A DNA stretch of 64,000 nucleotides from Victivallis lenta (GTDB lineage: Bacteria; Verrucomicrobiota; Lentisphaeria; Victivallales; Victivallaceae): contig NZ_VUNS01000016.1 in NCBI RefSeq assembly GCF_009695545.1, positions 1-64,000 on the forward strand, given 5' to 3'. The stretch's first letter is position 1. The number at the start of each line of letters is the position of its first letter. The notes under the pieces are model-generated. The model did not search any database. It was given only the letters and a program-made list of their open reading frames with translations, and was not told the DNA's origin. The translations under genes were made by a program, and so were the position numbers. Shown here piece by piece: positions 8,568 to 16,608 of the stretch.

Positions 8568-9605
8568 TTATTCCTCCAGATCTCCGGATATGGCGATATC
8601 CTCGCCGTAATGAGTCACTTTTACATTGTGCAGCTTGCGCGCGAACTCCATCGACTCGGGGTTGTTCCCGCCGAGCACAGGGCGGCTGTCGCGGCCGCCC
8701 AGCAGCTTCGGCGCGATATGGAATTCGACCGTATCGACCACGCCCGCGTCGATCGCCGCCGCCGCGAGCTCGCCGCCGCCTTCGATCAGGAGGCAGGTGA
8801 TGTTGCGCGCGCCGAGGCGGACCATCAGGCTGTGCCACTCCTCGTTCGTCTCGAGTTCGACGCGTTCGGCATTGCCGTCCGGAAAAAAGAACGCGACCTC
8901 TTCGTCATCCATGCTGCGGCTTGCGATGATCCGGAGCGGCTGCCGCGGCCACGAATCCGGCTCGCGCACCGTCAGCTGCGGCCGGTCCTGCCGCACGGTT
9001 TCGCCGCCGACCATGATTGCGTCACTGAGGCGGCGCAGCGCCTGAACCCGCCGCCGCGCTTCCGGCCCCGTGATCCATTTCGATTCGCCGGAGGCGGTCG
9101 CGATCTTGCCGTCGAGCGTCATCGCCATTTTCAGAATTACGAACGGTTTTCCGGTTGCGATCCACTTGAAGAACGGCCGGTTCAGCTCGCTGCAGGCGCT
9201 CTGCTCGACGCCGACCGTGACTTCGATGCCGGCCGCCCGCAGAAGCTCGATGCCGCGCCCGGCGTGGTGCGGATTCGGGTCGGACGAACCGATGACGACC
9301 CGTTTGACGCCGCTGGCCAGAATCGCATCGGTACACGGCGGCGTCCGCCCGGTCGTACAGCATGGCTCGAGCGTCACATAGAGCGTCGCTCCCTTCGCGT
9401 CGAAGCCGTGGCGGGCCACGTCAGCGAACGCGTTGACCTCGGCATGGGCCTCCCCGGCCTTGAAATGGTAACCGCGGCCGATGATGACGCCGTCGCGCAC
9501 GACGACGGCGCCGACCATCGGATTCGGGCTGGTCAGCCCCCAGCCCATCCGGGCGAGGCCGAGCGCCTCCTGCATGAATAATCGATCGGTACTGTCTTCA
9601 CTCAT
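8568..9605 (-). CDS. ribD: Bifunctional riboflavin biosynthesis deaminase/reductase
   Basis: 345 aa. The N-terminal deaminase domain has zinc-binding HAE (54-56) and PCC (81-83) within TLEPCCTTGRTPPC. The C-terminal reductase domain (~150-345) begins PFVILKMAMTLDGKIAT and includes LIEGGGELAAAAID. It carries out two consecutive steps from the GTP cyclohydrolase II product to the ribitylamino-uracil phosphate. The GTP cyclohydrolase II / DHBP synthase gene (ribBA) is not in the window, so the pathway is completed elsewhere. Confidence 0.96.
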   Translation of the reverse strand: MSEDSTDRLFMQEALGLARMGWGLTSPNPMVGAVVVRDGVIIGRGYHFKAGEAHAEVNAFADVARHGFDAKGATLYVTLEPCCTTGRTPPCTDAILASGVKRVVIGSSDPNPHHAGRGIELLRAAGIEVTVGVEQSACSELNRPFFKWIATGKPFVILKMAMTLDGKIATASGESKWITGPEARRRVQALRRLSDAIMVGGETVRQDRPQLTVREPDSWPRQPLRIIASRSMDDEEVAFFFPDGNAERVELETNEEWHSLMVRLGARNITCLLIEGGGELAAAAIDAGVVDTVEFHIAPKLLGGRDSRPVLGGNNPESMEFARKLHNVKVTHYGEDIAISGDLEE

Positions 9606-9621
9606 CGCTTGCTTCTTCTCC

Positions 9622-10560
9622 TCACTCTTCGCGCGGGGCCTCTTCGCCGAACAGGGCGTCGGCGTAATATTCGGGACTGAACGGCTGCAGGTCCTCCGGC
9701 TGCTCGCCGAGCCCGATGAAAAACGTCGGCAGCTCGAACTCCTGGTGCAGCGCGACGACCATGCCGCCCTTGCCGGTTCCGTCCAGCTTGGTCAGCACGA
9801 GCCCGGTCACGCCGGTGGTTTTCGAAAATTCGCGCGCCTGGTTCAGCACATTGCCGCCGAGGCTCGCGTCGACGGTCAGCCAGACTTCGTGCGGCGCGCC
9901 CGGGTAAACCTTTTCGATCGAACGGCGGATCTTCGCGAGTTCGTCCATCAGCCCCTTCTGGTTGTGCTGGCGCCCGGCCGTGTCGATCAGCAGATAGTCC
10001 GCATTGCGGGCGAGAGCGGCCTGGGTCGCGTCATAGGCGACGCTGGCCGGATCGGCGCCGTGCTTGGCGGAAACGACCTGCGAATCGGTCCGCTCTCCCC
10101 AGAGCTGGAGCTGCTCGACCGCCGCGGCGCGGAACGTGTCGCAGGCCGCAAGGACCACGCGCCTGCCGTCGGCACGGAACCGTGCCGCAAGCTTGCCGAT
10201 GGTCGTGGTCTTGCCGCTGCCGTTCACGCCGACCATCAGGATCACGGTCGGTTTGCCGGGCTCCCCGGTATGGATCGCTCTTGCACGCTGGCGCAGGATG
10301 TCCTTGACGGTTTCGGAGGCGATCCGGGCGAGATCGGCGTTGGTCGCGATGGCGCCGCGTTCATACCGGTCCCGGATTTCGCCGACGATGCGGAGCGATG
10401 CGGGCACACCGAAATCCGCCGCGATCAGCAGCTCTTCGAGCTCGTCGAAGCTTTCGGCGCTGTGCGCCTTGACGCCGGTGAAGATCGAGCCGATCGTCCG
10501 GGCTACTTTGGTGGTGGTTTTTTCGAGTCCCCGTTTGAAGATCGAGAAGATCGATTTCAT
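9622..10560 (-). CDS. ftsY: Signal recognition particle receptor FtsY
   Basis: 312 aa SRP-family GTPase that docks ribosome-SRP complexes at the membrane. The N (helical) domain spans ~1-95. The G domain shows P-loop GVNGSGKT (111-118), DTFRAAA (141-147), DTAGR (193-197) and TKLDGT (257-262). The long acidic A domain of E. coli FtsY is absent, as in many bacteria. The start overlaps the nusB stop as ATGA. The Ffh partner gene is not in this window. Confidence 0.97.
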   Translation of the reverse strand: MKSIFSIFKRGLEKTTTKVARTIGSIFTGVKAHSAESFDELEELLIAADFGVPASLRIVGEIRDRYERGAIATNADLARIASETVKDILRQRARAIHTGEPGKPTVILMVGVNGSGKTTTIGKLAARFRADGRRVVLAACDTFRAAAVEQLQLWGERTDSQVVSAKHGADPASVAYDATQAALARNADYLLIDTAGRQHNQKGLMDELAKIRRSIEKVYPGAPHEVWLTVDASLGGNVLNQAREFSKTTGVTGLVLTKLDGTGKGGMVVALHQEFELPTFFIGLGEQPEDLQPFSPEYYADALFGEEAPREE

Positions 10561-11075
10561 TCCTGCCCGCCTTTCGGTTGCCTGTCGCCGCGCGGATTCC
10601 GCTTCAGGGTGTCCTTGACGCCGTTCAGGACGCCGTTGATGAAGTTGCCGGCCTCTTCCCCCGAATAGTCGCGCGCGATGCCGACCGCTTCGTCGATGCT
10701 GACCACCGGCGGGACATCCTCCATATAGAGCATTTCCGCGACCGCGATGCGCATGATATTGCGGTCGACGAGCGAAATCCGCTCGAGGTCCCAGTTCTCG
10801 GTGCGTTTCCGGATCGTCGCATCGATCTCTTCGCCGTTCAGCGCGACGGTGAGGTAGAGCTTTTCCGCATACTCCCTCGCCTTGCGGCCGAGCCGGTTCT
10901 CCTTCAGGTCGTGTTCCGCCCTGATCTGGTCGAAGAAAAGGCCGAAAGTCACGGCGTCCGGCAGTTCGTGCCGCATGTCGCAGCGGAACAGATACTGCAT
11001 GGCCAGCTCGCGGCCGATCCGCTTCGCGTGGGGAACCGGACCGGGTTTTTCACTGCAGTCGTCGTCGAACATCAC
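10557..11075 (-). CDS. nusB: Transcription antitermination factor NusB
   Basis: About 172 aa, all-helical RNA-binding protein that with NusE (S10) assembles on boxA of rRNA operons. Family features: RELAMQYLFRCDM near the N-terminus and the C-terminal DRNIMRIAVAEMLYMEDVPPVVSIDEAVGIARDYSGEEAGNFINGVLNGV. Start is GTG 11075 (AAGG seven bases upstream, overlapping the ribH stop) or ATG 11072. The ribH-nusB order is a common bacterial arrangement. Confidence 0.95.
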   Translation of the reverse strand: MMFDDDCSEKPGPVPHAKRIGRELAMQYLFRCDMRHELPDAVTFGLFFDQIRAEHDLKENRLGRKAREYAEKLYLTVALNGEEIDATIRKRTENWDLERISLVDRNIMRIAVAEMLYMEDVPPVVSIDEAVGIARDYSGEEAGNFINGVLNGVKDTLKRNPRGDRQPKGGQE

Positions 11076-11557
11076 CGGATCGCCTTGCTGAGGTTCGCCA
11101 TTTCAATCGCGGCAACAGCGGCATCGACGCCCTTGTTGCCGGCCTTGGTTCCGCTGCGCTCGATCGCCTGCTCGAGATTCTCGGCCGTGATCATGCCGTA
11201 GGTGACCGGCGTGCCGGATTCGAGCCCGAGCTGCGCGAGGCACTTGGCGACTTCGGAGTTGATGTAGCCCGCGTGCGGCGTTGCGCCCTGGATAACCACG
11301 CCGAGCGCGAGAACCGCATCGAATTTTCCGGTCTGAAGCAGCTTCTTCACCGCGAACGGGATCTCGTACGATCCCGGAACATAGGCCACGGCCACATCCG
11401 CCGCGTCTCCGCCGTGGCGGACGATCGCATCCATCGCGCCGTCCAGCAGCTTGCTTACAAAGAAATCGTTGAACCGGGCGCAGACGATCCCGAACTTGAG
11501 GCCCTTCGCGTCGAGATTCCCTTCAAAAACCGTTCCGGCACTTTTGCTGTTGCTCAT
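11072..11557 (-). CDS. ribH: 6,7-dimethyl-8-ribityllumazine synthase
   Basis: 161 aa, the usual length for the icosahedral enzyme. It joins 3,4-dihydroxy-2-butanone 4-phosphate to the ribitylaminouracil. Signatures: KFGIVCARFNDFFVSKLLDGA, YVPGSYEIPFAVKKLL, FDAVLALGVVIQGATPHAGYINSEVAK and TYGMITAENLEQAIERSGTKAGNKG. ATG 11557 is chosen because AAAGG lies about 8 bases upstream; a GTG three codons earlier falls on that Shine-Dalgarno sequence. It is the first gene of the 4.8-11.6 kb operon. No FMN riboswitch was recognised upstream. Confidence 0.96.
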   Translation of the reverse strand: MSNSKSAGTVFEGNLDAKGLKFGIVCARFNDFFVSKLLDGAMDAIVRHGGDAADVAVAYVPGSYEIPFAVKKLLQTGKFDAVLALGVVIQGATPHAGYINSEVAKCLAQLGLESGTPVTYGMITAENLEQAIERSGTKAGNKGVDAAVAAIEMANLSKAIR

Positions 11558-11620
11558 CCGTAACACCTTTCAGATTGCTGTTGTCGTTATCAATCAACCC
11601 GGCGCCGCCGCCGTGGCATT

Positions 11621-11651
11621 GCGCCGCCGCCGGTTTCTCCCGCGGCGGCGC
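11621..11651 (-). terminator. GC-rich hairpin directly after the pheT stop
   Basis: GCGCCGCCGC and GCGGCGGCGC form a perfect 10-bp stem around an 11-nt loop, starting 5 nt after the pheT stop codon. There is no U-tract. It may act as a Rho-assisted terminator or a 3'-end stabilising hairpin. Confidence 0.5.
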
Positions 11652-11656
11652 GACTG

Positions 11657-14038
11657 TTATCTCAATTCCACCTTGAGCTCGTTCTTCAGTTTTTCGCGCA
11701 GCTTTTCGAAGCGCGCGTTCACCTCCGCGTCAGTCAGCGTCCGTTCGCCGTTGCGGAAGGTCAGCTGGTAGGCCATGCTTTTCCGGCCGTCCTTTTCGAA
11801 GATGTCGAAGAGCCGGACCGATTCGAGGTCGGCCGGTTTCGCTCTGCGGATGAATTCCAGCACGTCCGCATGGGTCAGGCCGGCCGGAGCGACGAACGCC
11901 ACATCGCGGCTCGTCGCCGGGAACAGCGAGAACGGCACATAGTAGCCGGCGCCGTGATCGGCTCCGAGCAGCACCGCCGCGTCGAGCTGGGCGGCGAAGA
12001 CCGGATAGGTCGTCCGCCATCCCTTCGTGAGATTGCGCGAAAGCTCGCCGAACATGCCGGCCTTCTTCCCTTCGATCTGGACTTCGGCGGCATGTCCCTT
12101 CCGGAACCGCGCATCGTCGGCCGGCACAAACCGGTACCGCTTGATGTTCATGAGCTCGAAAATGGATTCGAGCGCGCCCTTGAGGTCGTAGAAATCATAC
12201 TGGAGCTTCTGTTCGTCCGAATAGCGCTCCGGATGCTTCAGCCCGGTCAGCGCCATGCAGAGCTCAAACCGCTCTTCCGGGAACAGTTCCGGATTCCGGC
12301 AGAACGCCTTGCCGATTTCGAACAGTTTCTGGGTCAGGTTTCGCCGCGAGATGTTCCGCTCGAGCGTGCCGAGCATTTCGCCGAGCAGGCTCGGGCGCAT
12401 GATGGCAAGCTCAAGGCTGATCGGGTTCGAGAGACGGATCAGGTCCGCTTCGCCGAACCGGCTGTCCGAAAGCGCCGATTCACGGTTCACGGTGCTGTAA
12501 TGCAGACACTCGCAGAAGCCGGTCGCGATGATTTTGTTCCGCATGGTTTCGAGCGGCAGGTAGGCGTCTTCGCGGATTGAGGCGCAGAGTTTGCCGGTGA
12601 CCGGAATCTCCGGAATTTTGTCGAGCCCGTCGATGCGGGCGACCTCTTCGATCAGGTCCGCCTCGCGTTCGAGATCGAGTCGGAAGAGCGGCGCCGTGAC
12701 GGTACAGCCGGTATCGGTCACCTCATCGACCTTCAGATGCAGCGCCCGGAAGATTTCGACGATGCGTTCGTTCGACACCTGTGTGCCGATCAGCGCGCGG
12801 ACCCGGTCGAACCGGCAAGGAATCACTTTCTCCTCCGGCCGCCCAGCATTCACGTCGACGAGTTCGCTGCCGAGCTCTCCGCCCGCGGTTTCGAGGATCA
12901 GCTGCGCCGCGCGGTTCGAGGCGAATTCCGCCATATCCCAGTCGACGCCGCGTTCATAACGGTAGCTCGAGTCGCTCGAGATGCCGAGCTCGCGGCTCGT
13001 TGCGCGGATGTTCGACGAGAAGAAAACCGCGCTCTCCAGCAGCACATCAGTCGTCGCCTCGGTCACGCCGGAGAACTCGCCGCCCATCACGCCGGCGAGC
13101 GCCATCGGCTTTTCGGCGTCGGCGATCACGAGGTGGCGCGGTTCGAGCGTCAGGGTCTTGCCGTCGAGCGTGGTGATCGTCTCCCCGGACTTTGCGCGGC
13201 GGGCGACGACGCGCCCCTCCCTGAGCTTTGAGCGGTCGAACGCATGCAGCGGCTGGCCGAGCTCCATCATGACGTAGTTCGTCACGTCGACCACATTGTT
13301 GATCGGGCGCAGCCCGACGCTCTCGAGCGCCTTCTGCAGCCACTCCGGAGACGGGCCGACCTTCACGTTGCGGATCAGCCGCCCGGTGTAGCGGCGGCAG
13401 AGGTCCGGCGCTTCGACCGTGACCAGGCCCGGAGCCGGAATCGTGCACGGCGGCACCTTCACCTCCGGCAGCTTCGCCTCGGTGCCGAGCAGGCAGGAGA
13501 CATCGCGCGCGACGCCCCACATCGAAAGCCAGTCGGGACGGTTCGGCGTGACTTCGATCTCAATCCGGGTGTCCCCCGGAAACAGCGTTTCGACCGGCAG
13601 CCCGAGCTCGGTATCGGCGGCAAGCAGCATGAGGCCGTCGTGATTGTCGGAGAGCCCGAGCTCCTTCTCGCTGCACATCATCCCCTGCGACTCGATGCCG
13701 CGGAGCTTCGACTTCTTGATTTTGAAATCGCCCTCCGGCGTATGGAAGACGGTTCCGATCGTGGCGACCGGAACGACATTGCCGGGGTCGCAGTTCGGCG
13801 CGCCGCAGACGATCTGCAGCGTGCTGCTGCCGGTATCGACCGTACAGACCGACATATGGTCCGAATCGGGGTGCGGCGCCCGGGTCAGGATTTTGCCGAC
13901 GACCACGCCGGCCGGAACGGTTCCGGCCGTTTCGACGGCTTCGACTTCGATTCCGGCCATCGTCAGCTTGTCGCAGAGAGTCGCGAGGTCGCAGTCGATC
14001 GTGACGTATTTGGCCAGCCAGTTGCGCGAAATATTCAT
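11657..14038 (-). CDS. pheT: Phenylalanyl-tRNA synthetase beta subunit
   Basis: 793 aa, the normal length. Domains in order: N-terminal helices with a tRNA-binding OB fold (~40-150; VVGKILTRAPHPDSDHMSVCTVD, SKLRGIESQGMMCSEKELGLS), the B3/B4 editing region (VVDVTNYVMMELGQPLHAFD), the B5 domain, the catalytic-like core (EEVARIDGLDKIPE), and a C-terminal anticodon-binding FDX-ACB domain (FPATSRDVAFVAPAGLTHADV to the end). It works as an alpha2-beta2 enzyme with PheS, encoded 23 bp upstream. Confidence 0.97.
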   Translation of the reverse strand: MNISRNWLAKYVTIDCDLATLCDKLTMAGIEVEAVETAGTVPAGVVVGKILTRAPHPDSDHMSVCTVDTGSSTLQIVCGAPNCDPGNVVPVATIGTVFHTPEGDFKIKKSKLRGIESQGMMCSEKELGLSDNHDGLMLLAADTELGLPVETLFPGDTRIEIEVTPNRPDWLSMWGVARDVSCLLGTEAKLPEVKVPPCTIPAPGLVTVEAPDLCRRYTGRLIRNVKVGPSPEWLQKALESVGLRPINNVVDVTNYVMMELGQPLHAFDRSKLREGRVVARRAKSGETITTLDGKTLTLEPRHLVIADAEKPMALAGVMGGEFSGVTEATTDVLLESAVFFSSNIRATSRELGISSDSSYRYERGVDWDMAEFASNRAAQLILETAGGELGSELVDVNAGRPEEKVIPCRFDRVRALIGTQVSNERIVEIFRALHLKVDEVTDTGCTVTAPLFRLDLEREADLIEEVARIDGLDKIPEIPVTGKLCASIREDAYLPLETMRNKIIATGFCECLHYSTVNRESALSDSRFGEADLIRLSNPISLELAIMRPSLLGEMLGTLERNISRRNLTQKLFEIGKAFCRNPELFPEERFELCMALTGLKHPERYSDEQKLQYDFYDLKGALESIFELMNIKRYRFVPADDARFRKGHAAEVQIEGKKAGMFGELSRNLTKGWRTTYPVFAAQLDAAVLLGADHGAGYYVPFSLFPATSRDVAFVAPAGLTHADVLEFIRRAKPADLESVRLFDIFEKDGRKSMAYQLTFRNGERTLTDAEVNARFEKLREKLKNELKVELR

Positions 14039-14061
14039 TTTGAGTGGGTCCTCATGTCGGT

Positions 14062-15081
14062 TCAGAATTGTTCGAGGAAACGGACGTCGTTTTCATACAG
14101 ATACCGCAGGTCCGGAATCCGGTAGCGCAGCATCGCGAGCCGTTCGATTCCGAGGCCGAACGCGTAGCCGCTCCAGATTTCGGGGTCGTAACCGACGTTC
14201 TTGAGCACGTTCGGATCGACCATGCCGGCTCCGGCGATTTCGATCCAGCCCGAGTTCTTGCAGACCGGGCAGCCCTTGCCGCCGCACATGATGCAGGAAA
14301 AATCATATTCGACCGATGGTTCGGTGAACGGGAAGAAGTGCGGCCGCAGCCGGATCTTCACCTTCGGCCCGTACATCTCGGTCGCAAAGGTGCGCAGCAC
14401 GCTCTTGAGGTCGGCCATCGAAACGTTCCGGTCGATGTAGAGCCCTTCGATCTGGTGGAAGTTCATGCCGTGGGTCGCGTCCGGCGTATCGCGGCGGAAC
14501 ACGCGCCCCGGCGCGACGATGCGGACCGGCGGCTCGTGCGACTCCATCGTGCGGATCTGCACCGGGCTGGTCTGCGTGCGCAGGATGCGGCCGTCGTCGA
14601 AATAGAACGTGTCCTGCGGATCGCGCGACGGGTGATCCATTGGCGTATTCAGCGCATCGAAGTTGTGGAAGATGTCCTCGATCTCGGGCCCCTCCGAAAC
14701 GATGAAGCCCATGCGGCGGAAAAGGTTCGCGCACTCGTCCGCGACGATTGTGACCGGGTGCTTGTGCCCGCAGCTCCAGCGCCGTCCGGGCAGGGAAAGG
14801 TCGATCGCATCCGCCGCCGTCTCCGGCGCGGCGGCGAGCCGGGCCGTCGCCTCGTCGATCATGGCCTGGATCTTGTTGCGGCCTTCGTTGAAGGCGCGAC
14901 CGGTCTCCTTGCGTTCTTCGGGCGCGACGCTCCCCATCTCCTTCGACAGGGCCGGGAACAGCCCGTTCCGTCCGAGATAGTCGATCCGGATCTGTTCGAC
15001 GGCGGCGGCGTCTCCCGCGGCGGCGGCCTGCGCCGACGCTTCGCTCAGCGCCCGGTTGATTTTTTCGATAATCGCATTCAT
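14062..15081 (-). CDS. pheS: Phenylalanyl-tRNA synthetase alpha subunit
   Basis: 339 aa class II synthetase subunit. ATG 15081 gives MNAIIEKINRALSEA, the expected coiled-coil N-terminus (AGGAAC is 11 bases upstream). Class II motifs: HPVTIVADECANLFRRMGF, GPEIEDIFHNFDALNTPMDHPSRD, RTMESHEPPVRIVAPGRVFR, HGMNFHQIEGLYID, and the C-terminal GYAFGLGIERLAMLRYRIPD. A 195-bp gap separates it from the rplT terminator, so pheST probably has its own promoter. I see no T-box in that gap, only GC-rich hairpins (15114-15128 and around 15178-15191). Confidence 0.97.
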   Translation of the reverse strand: MNAIIEKINRALSEASAQAAAAGDAAAVEQIRIDYLGRNGLFPALSKEMGSVAPEERKETGRAFNEGRNKIQAMIDEATARLAAAPETAADAIDLSLPGRRWSCGHKHPVTIVADECANLFRRMGFIVSEGPEIEDIFHNFDALNTPMDHPSRDPQDTFYFDDGRILRTQTSPVQIRTMESHEPPVRIVAPGRVFRRDTPDATHGMNFHQIEGLYIDRNVSMADLKSVLRTFATEMYGPKVKIRLRPHFFPFTEPSVEYDFSCIMCGGKGCPVCKNSGWIEIAGAGMVDPNVLKNVGYDPEIWSGYAFGLGIERLAMLRYRIPDLRYLYENDVRFLEQF

Positions 15082-15275
15082 AAGATTTTCTGTTCCTGAA
15101 GTATATCCATCATGCCGCCTGCGGCGGCTCAATTCCGAGTTCCGGCAAATCTTCCCGCCGCCGGATGACCCGAATTCGCCCCGGCGGGGCGCCCTCGGTG
15201 CATCAGGCGGCGGCAGCTAAATCGCTTTGTTCCGTACGGCATGTTCCCGTTCCCTGTTGAAATCGGCCCTGCATG

Positions 15276-15326
15276 AAAAGCAAAAACAGCTTGAAGCCGG
15301 TGAAAAAAGTCACCACCTTCAAGCTG
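15276..15326 (-). terminator. Intrinsic terminator of the infC-rpmI-rplT operon
   Basis: CAGCTTGAAG and CTTCAAGCTG (15287-15296 / 15317-15326) form a perfect 10-bp stem, extended inside by GGTGA/TCACC. On the minus strand it is followed by TTTTTGCTTTT. This is a canonical rho-independent terminator 21 bp after the rplT stop. Confidence 0.9.
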
Positions 15327-15347
15327 TATCAGCATGTATTACGAGCC

Positions 15348-15698
15348 TCAGGCCTGGGTGACTTTTTCCACCAGGGCCTTAAACTCCGCGGGTTCGTTGA
15401 CCGCGAGATCGGCCAGAACCTTGCGGTTCAGCTCGATGTTCGCCTTCTTGAGCCCGTTCATGAACTTGCTGTAGTTCACATCGAGCGCGCGGCAGGCCGC
15501 ATTGATGCGCACGATCCAGAGACCGCGGTACTGCTGCTTCTTCTGCTTGCGGCCCTTGTACGAGTGAACGCCCGCCTTGTCGACCGCATCGTAAACGGTG
15601 CGGATGTTCTTGCTCGCGTTCCCGTAGAAACCCTTGGCGCGTTCCAGCGTACGCTTGCGGCGCTTGCGCGACGGCACGGCATAAGTGACTCTCGACAT
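15348..15698 (-). CDS. rplT: Large ribosomal subunit protein bL20
   Basis: 116 aa, a very basic early-assembly protein of the 50S subunit. It matches the family from end to end: [63 protein letters not shown]. In many bacteria L20 represses its own operon at the rpmI leader; that is known biology, not visible here. It follows rpmI by 25 bp and ends at a strong terminator. Confidence 0.98.
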   Translation of the reverse strand: MSRVTYAVPSRKRRKRTLERAKGFYGNASKNIRTVYDAVDKAGVHSYKGRKQKKQQYRGLWIVRINAACRALDVNYSKFMNGLKKANIELNRKVLADLAVNEPAEFKALVEKVTQA

Positions 15699-15723
15699 TT
15701 CTGAATTCCTCCGTCGTTGTTGA

Positions 15724-15924
15724 TTAGAGACCGTACGGGAGCGCGGCCTTGATCCGGCTCATTTCGGTCGACTTCACGGCTCCGTCCTGACGGAGACGAC
15801 GACGGCGCTTGGCGTTCTTCGACGACTTCAGATGTCGGGCGCCCGCCTTGTGGTGCCGGAACTTGCCGGTTCCGGTCTGCTTGAGCCGCTTGGCGGCACA
15901 TTTTCTGGTCTTCAGCTTCGGCAT
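15724..15924 (-). CDS. rpmI: Large ribosomal subunit protein bL35
   Basis: 66 aa, starting [20 protein letters not shown] and continuing [12 protein letters not shown], then [12 protein letters not shown] and a C-terminal IKAALPYG. This is the standard bL35 pattern. It sits between infC and rplT, as in the classical thrS-infC-rpmI-rplT-pheST order. Confidence 0.98.
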   Translation of the reverse strand: MPKLKTRKCAAKRLKQTGTGKFRHHKAGARHLKSSKNAKRRRRLRQDGAVKSTEMSRIKAALPYGL

Positions 15925-16008
15925 TGTTCGGTTCCTTCCTGATAATCAAGGATTGTTCTCCGCCGAGCCGGTCAATGCGCCACCGGCTGCGGCGGTTCGC
16001 TCCTCCCC

Positions 16009-16518
16009 TTATTTGGGAGCGAAATTCACGGAAATATTTCTCCCGAGCATCTTCGGTTTCCCGTCGGCGTCCGCATGCGGAGCCAGCTCGGCCATGACCT
16101 GATCCATCAGCTGGTAAGCCAGATCCTGATGGGCCATTTCGCGGCCGCGAAGTGCCAGAGTGACTTTTAATCTACACCCTTTTCCCAAAAAGTCAAGCGC
16201 ATGCTTGATCTTTGTCTCATAATCGTGACTGTCGATGTTGACGTGAAATTTGACTTCCTTCAGTTTCTGGGCAGCGGAATTCTTGCGCTGCGTCTTCAGA
16301 TTTTTCTTCTGCTCATACTGAAGCTTGCCGAAATTCATGATGCGGACCACCGGCGGCGTGGAACGGTCCGATACCAGAACCAGGTCCAGGCCGGCACCCT
16401 GCGCCAGCTCACGCGCCTTCGCCAGCGGCACCACATCCATCTGTTCGCCTTCCGGCCCGATCAGACGGACTTGATCCGCAGTGAATGTACGATCATTGGG
16501 TTTCAACAACTTAGCAAT
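16009..16518 (-). CDS. infC: Translation initiation factor IF-3, predicted ATT start codon
   Basis: 169 aa when read from ATT at 16518-16516. Then the N-terminus is (M)AKLLKPNDRTFTADQVRLIGPEGEQMD, which aligns with known IF-3 proteins. A strong AAGGAGGG lies 7 nt upstream of the ATT. Starting at the first conventional codon (TTG 16509) would leave the Shine-Dalgarno too far away and drop conserved residues. N-domain (~1-80), basic linker (QKKNLKTQRKNSAAQKLKEVKF) and C-domain (~85-169) are present. IF-3 rejects non-standard start codons, so a rare start in its own mRNA gives the known negative autoregulation. Confidence 0.95.
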   Translation of the reverse strand: MAKLLKPNDRTFTADQVRLIGPEGEQMDVVPLAKARELAQGAGLDLVLVSDRSTPPVVRIMNFGKLQYEQKKNLKTQRKNSAAQKLKEVKFHVNIDSHDYETKIKHALDFLGKGCRLKVTLALRGREMAHQDLAYQLMDQVMAELAPHADADGKPKMLGRNISVNFAPK

Positions 16519-16535
16519 AGCGATACCCTCCTTCC
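16516..16535 (-). promoter_or_regulatory. Ribosome-binding site and ATT start of infC
   Basis: Minus strand reads GGAAGGAGGG, a 7-nt spacer, then ATT GCT AAG. The near-perfect Shine-Dalgarno paired with the discriminated codon ATT is the classic set-up for IF-3 autoregulation. Confidence 0.85.
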
Positions 16536-16560
16536 AAACAGCTTGTCATCTGCTATGCTT

Positions 16561-16585
16561 CCGCGCCGGAATCACACCGGCGCGG
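16561..16585 (-). promoter_or_regulatory. Perfect 9-bp hairpin in the thrS-infC gap
   Basis: CCGCGCCGG and CCGGCGCGG flank a 7-nt loop, 24 bp after the thrS stop and 43 bp before the infC start. No U-tract follows. It may attenuate thrS read-through or shape the infC leader. Confidence 0.5.
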
Positions 16586-16608
16586 CTTGTCGTATTCAAT
16601 ACAATACT

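Noticed and set aside
15082-15275. T-box or phenylalanine attenuator upstream of pheS
   Set aside because: No T-box consensus sequence and no leader peptide rich in Phe codons could be found, only GC-rich hairpins.
15129-15335. 68-codon minus-strand reading frame between rplT and pheS
   Set aside because: It runs through the rplT terminator hairpin and resembles no known protein.
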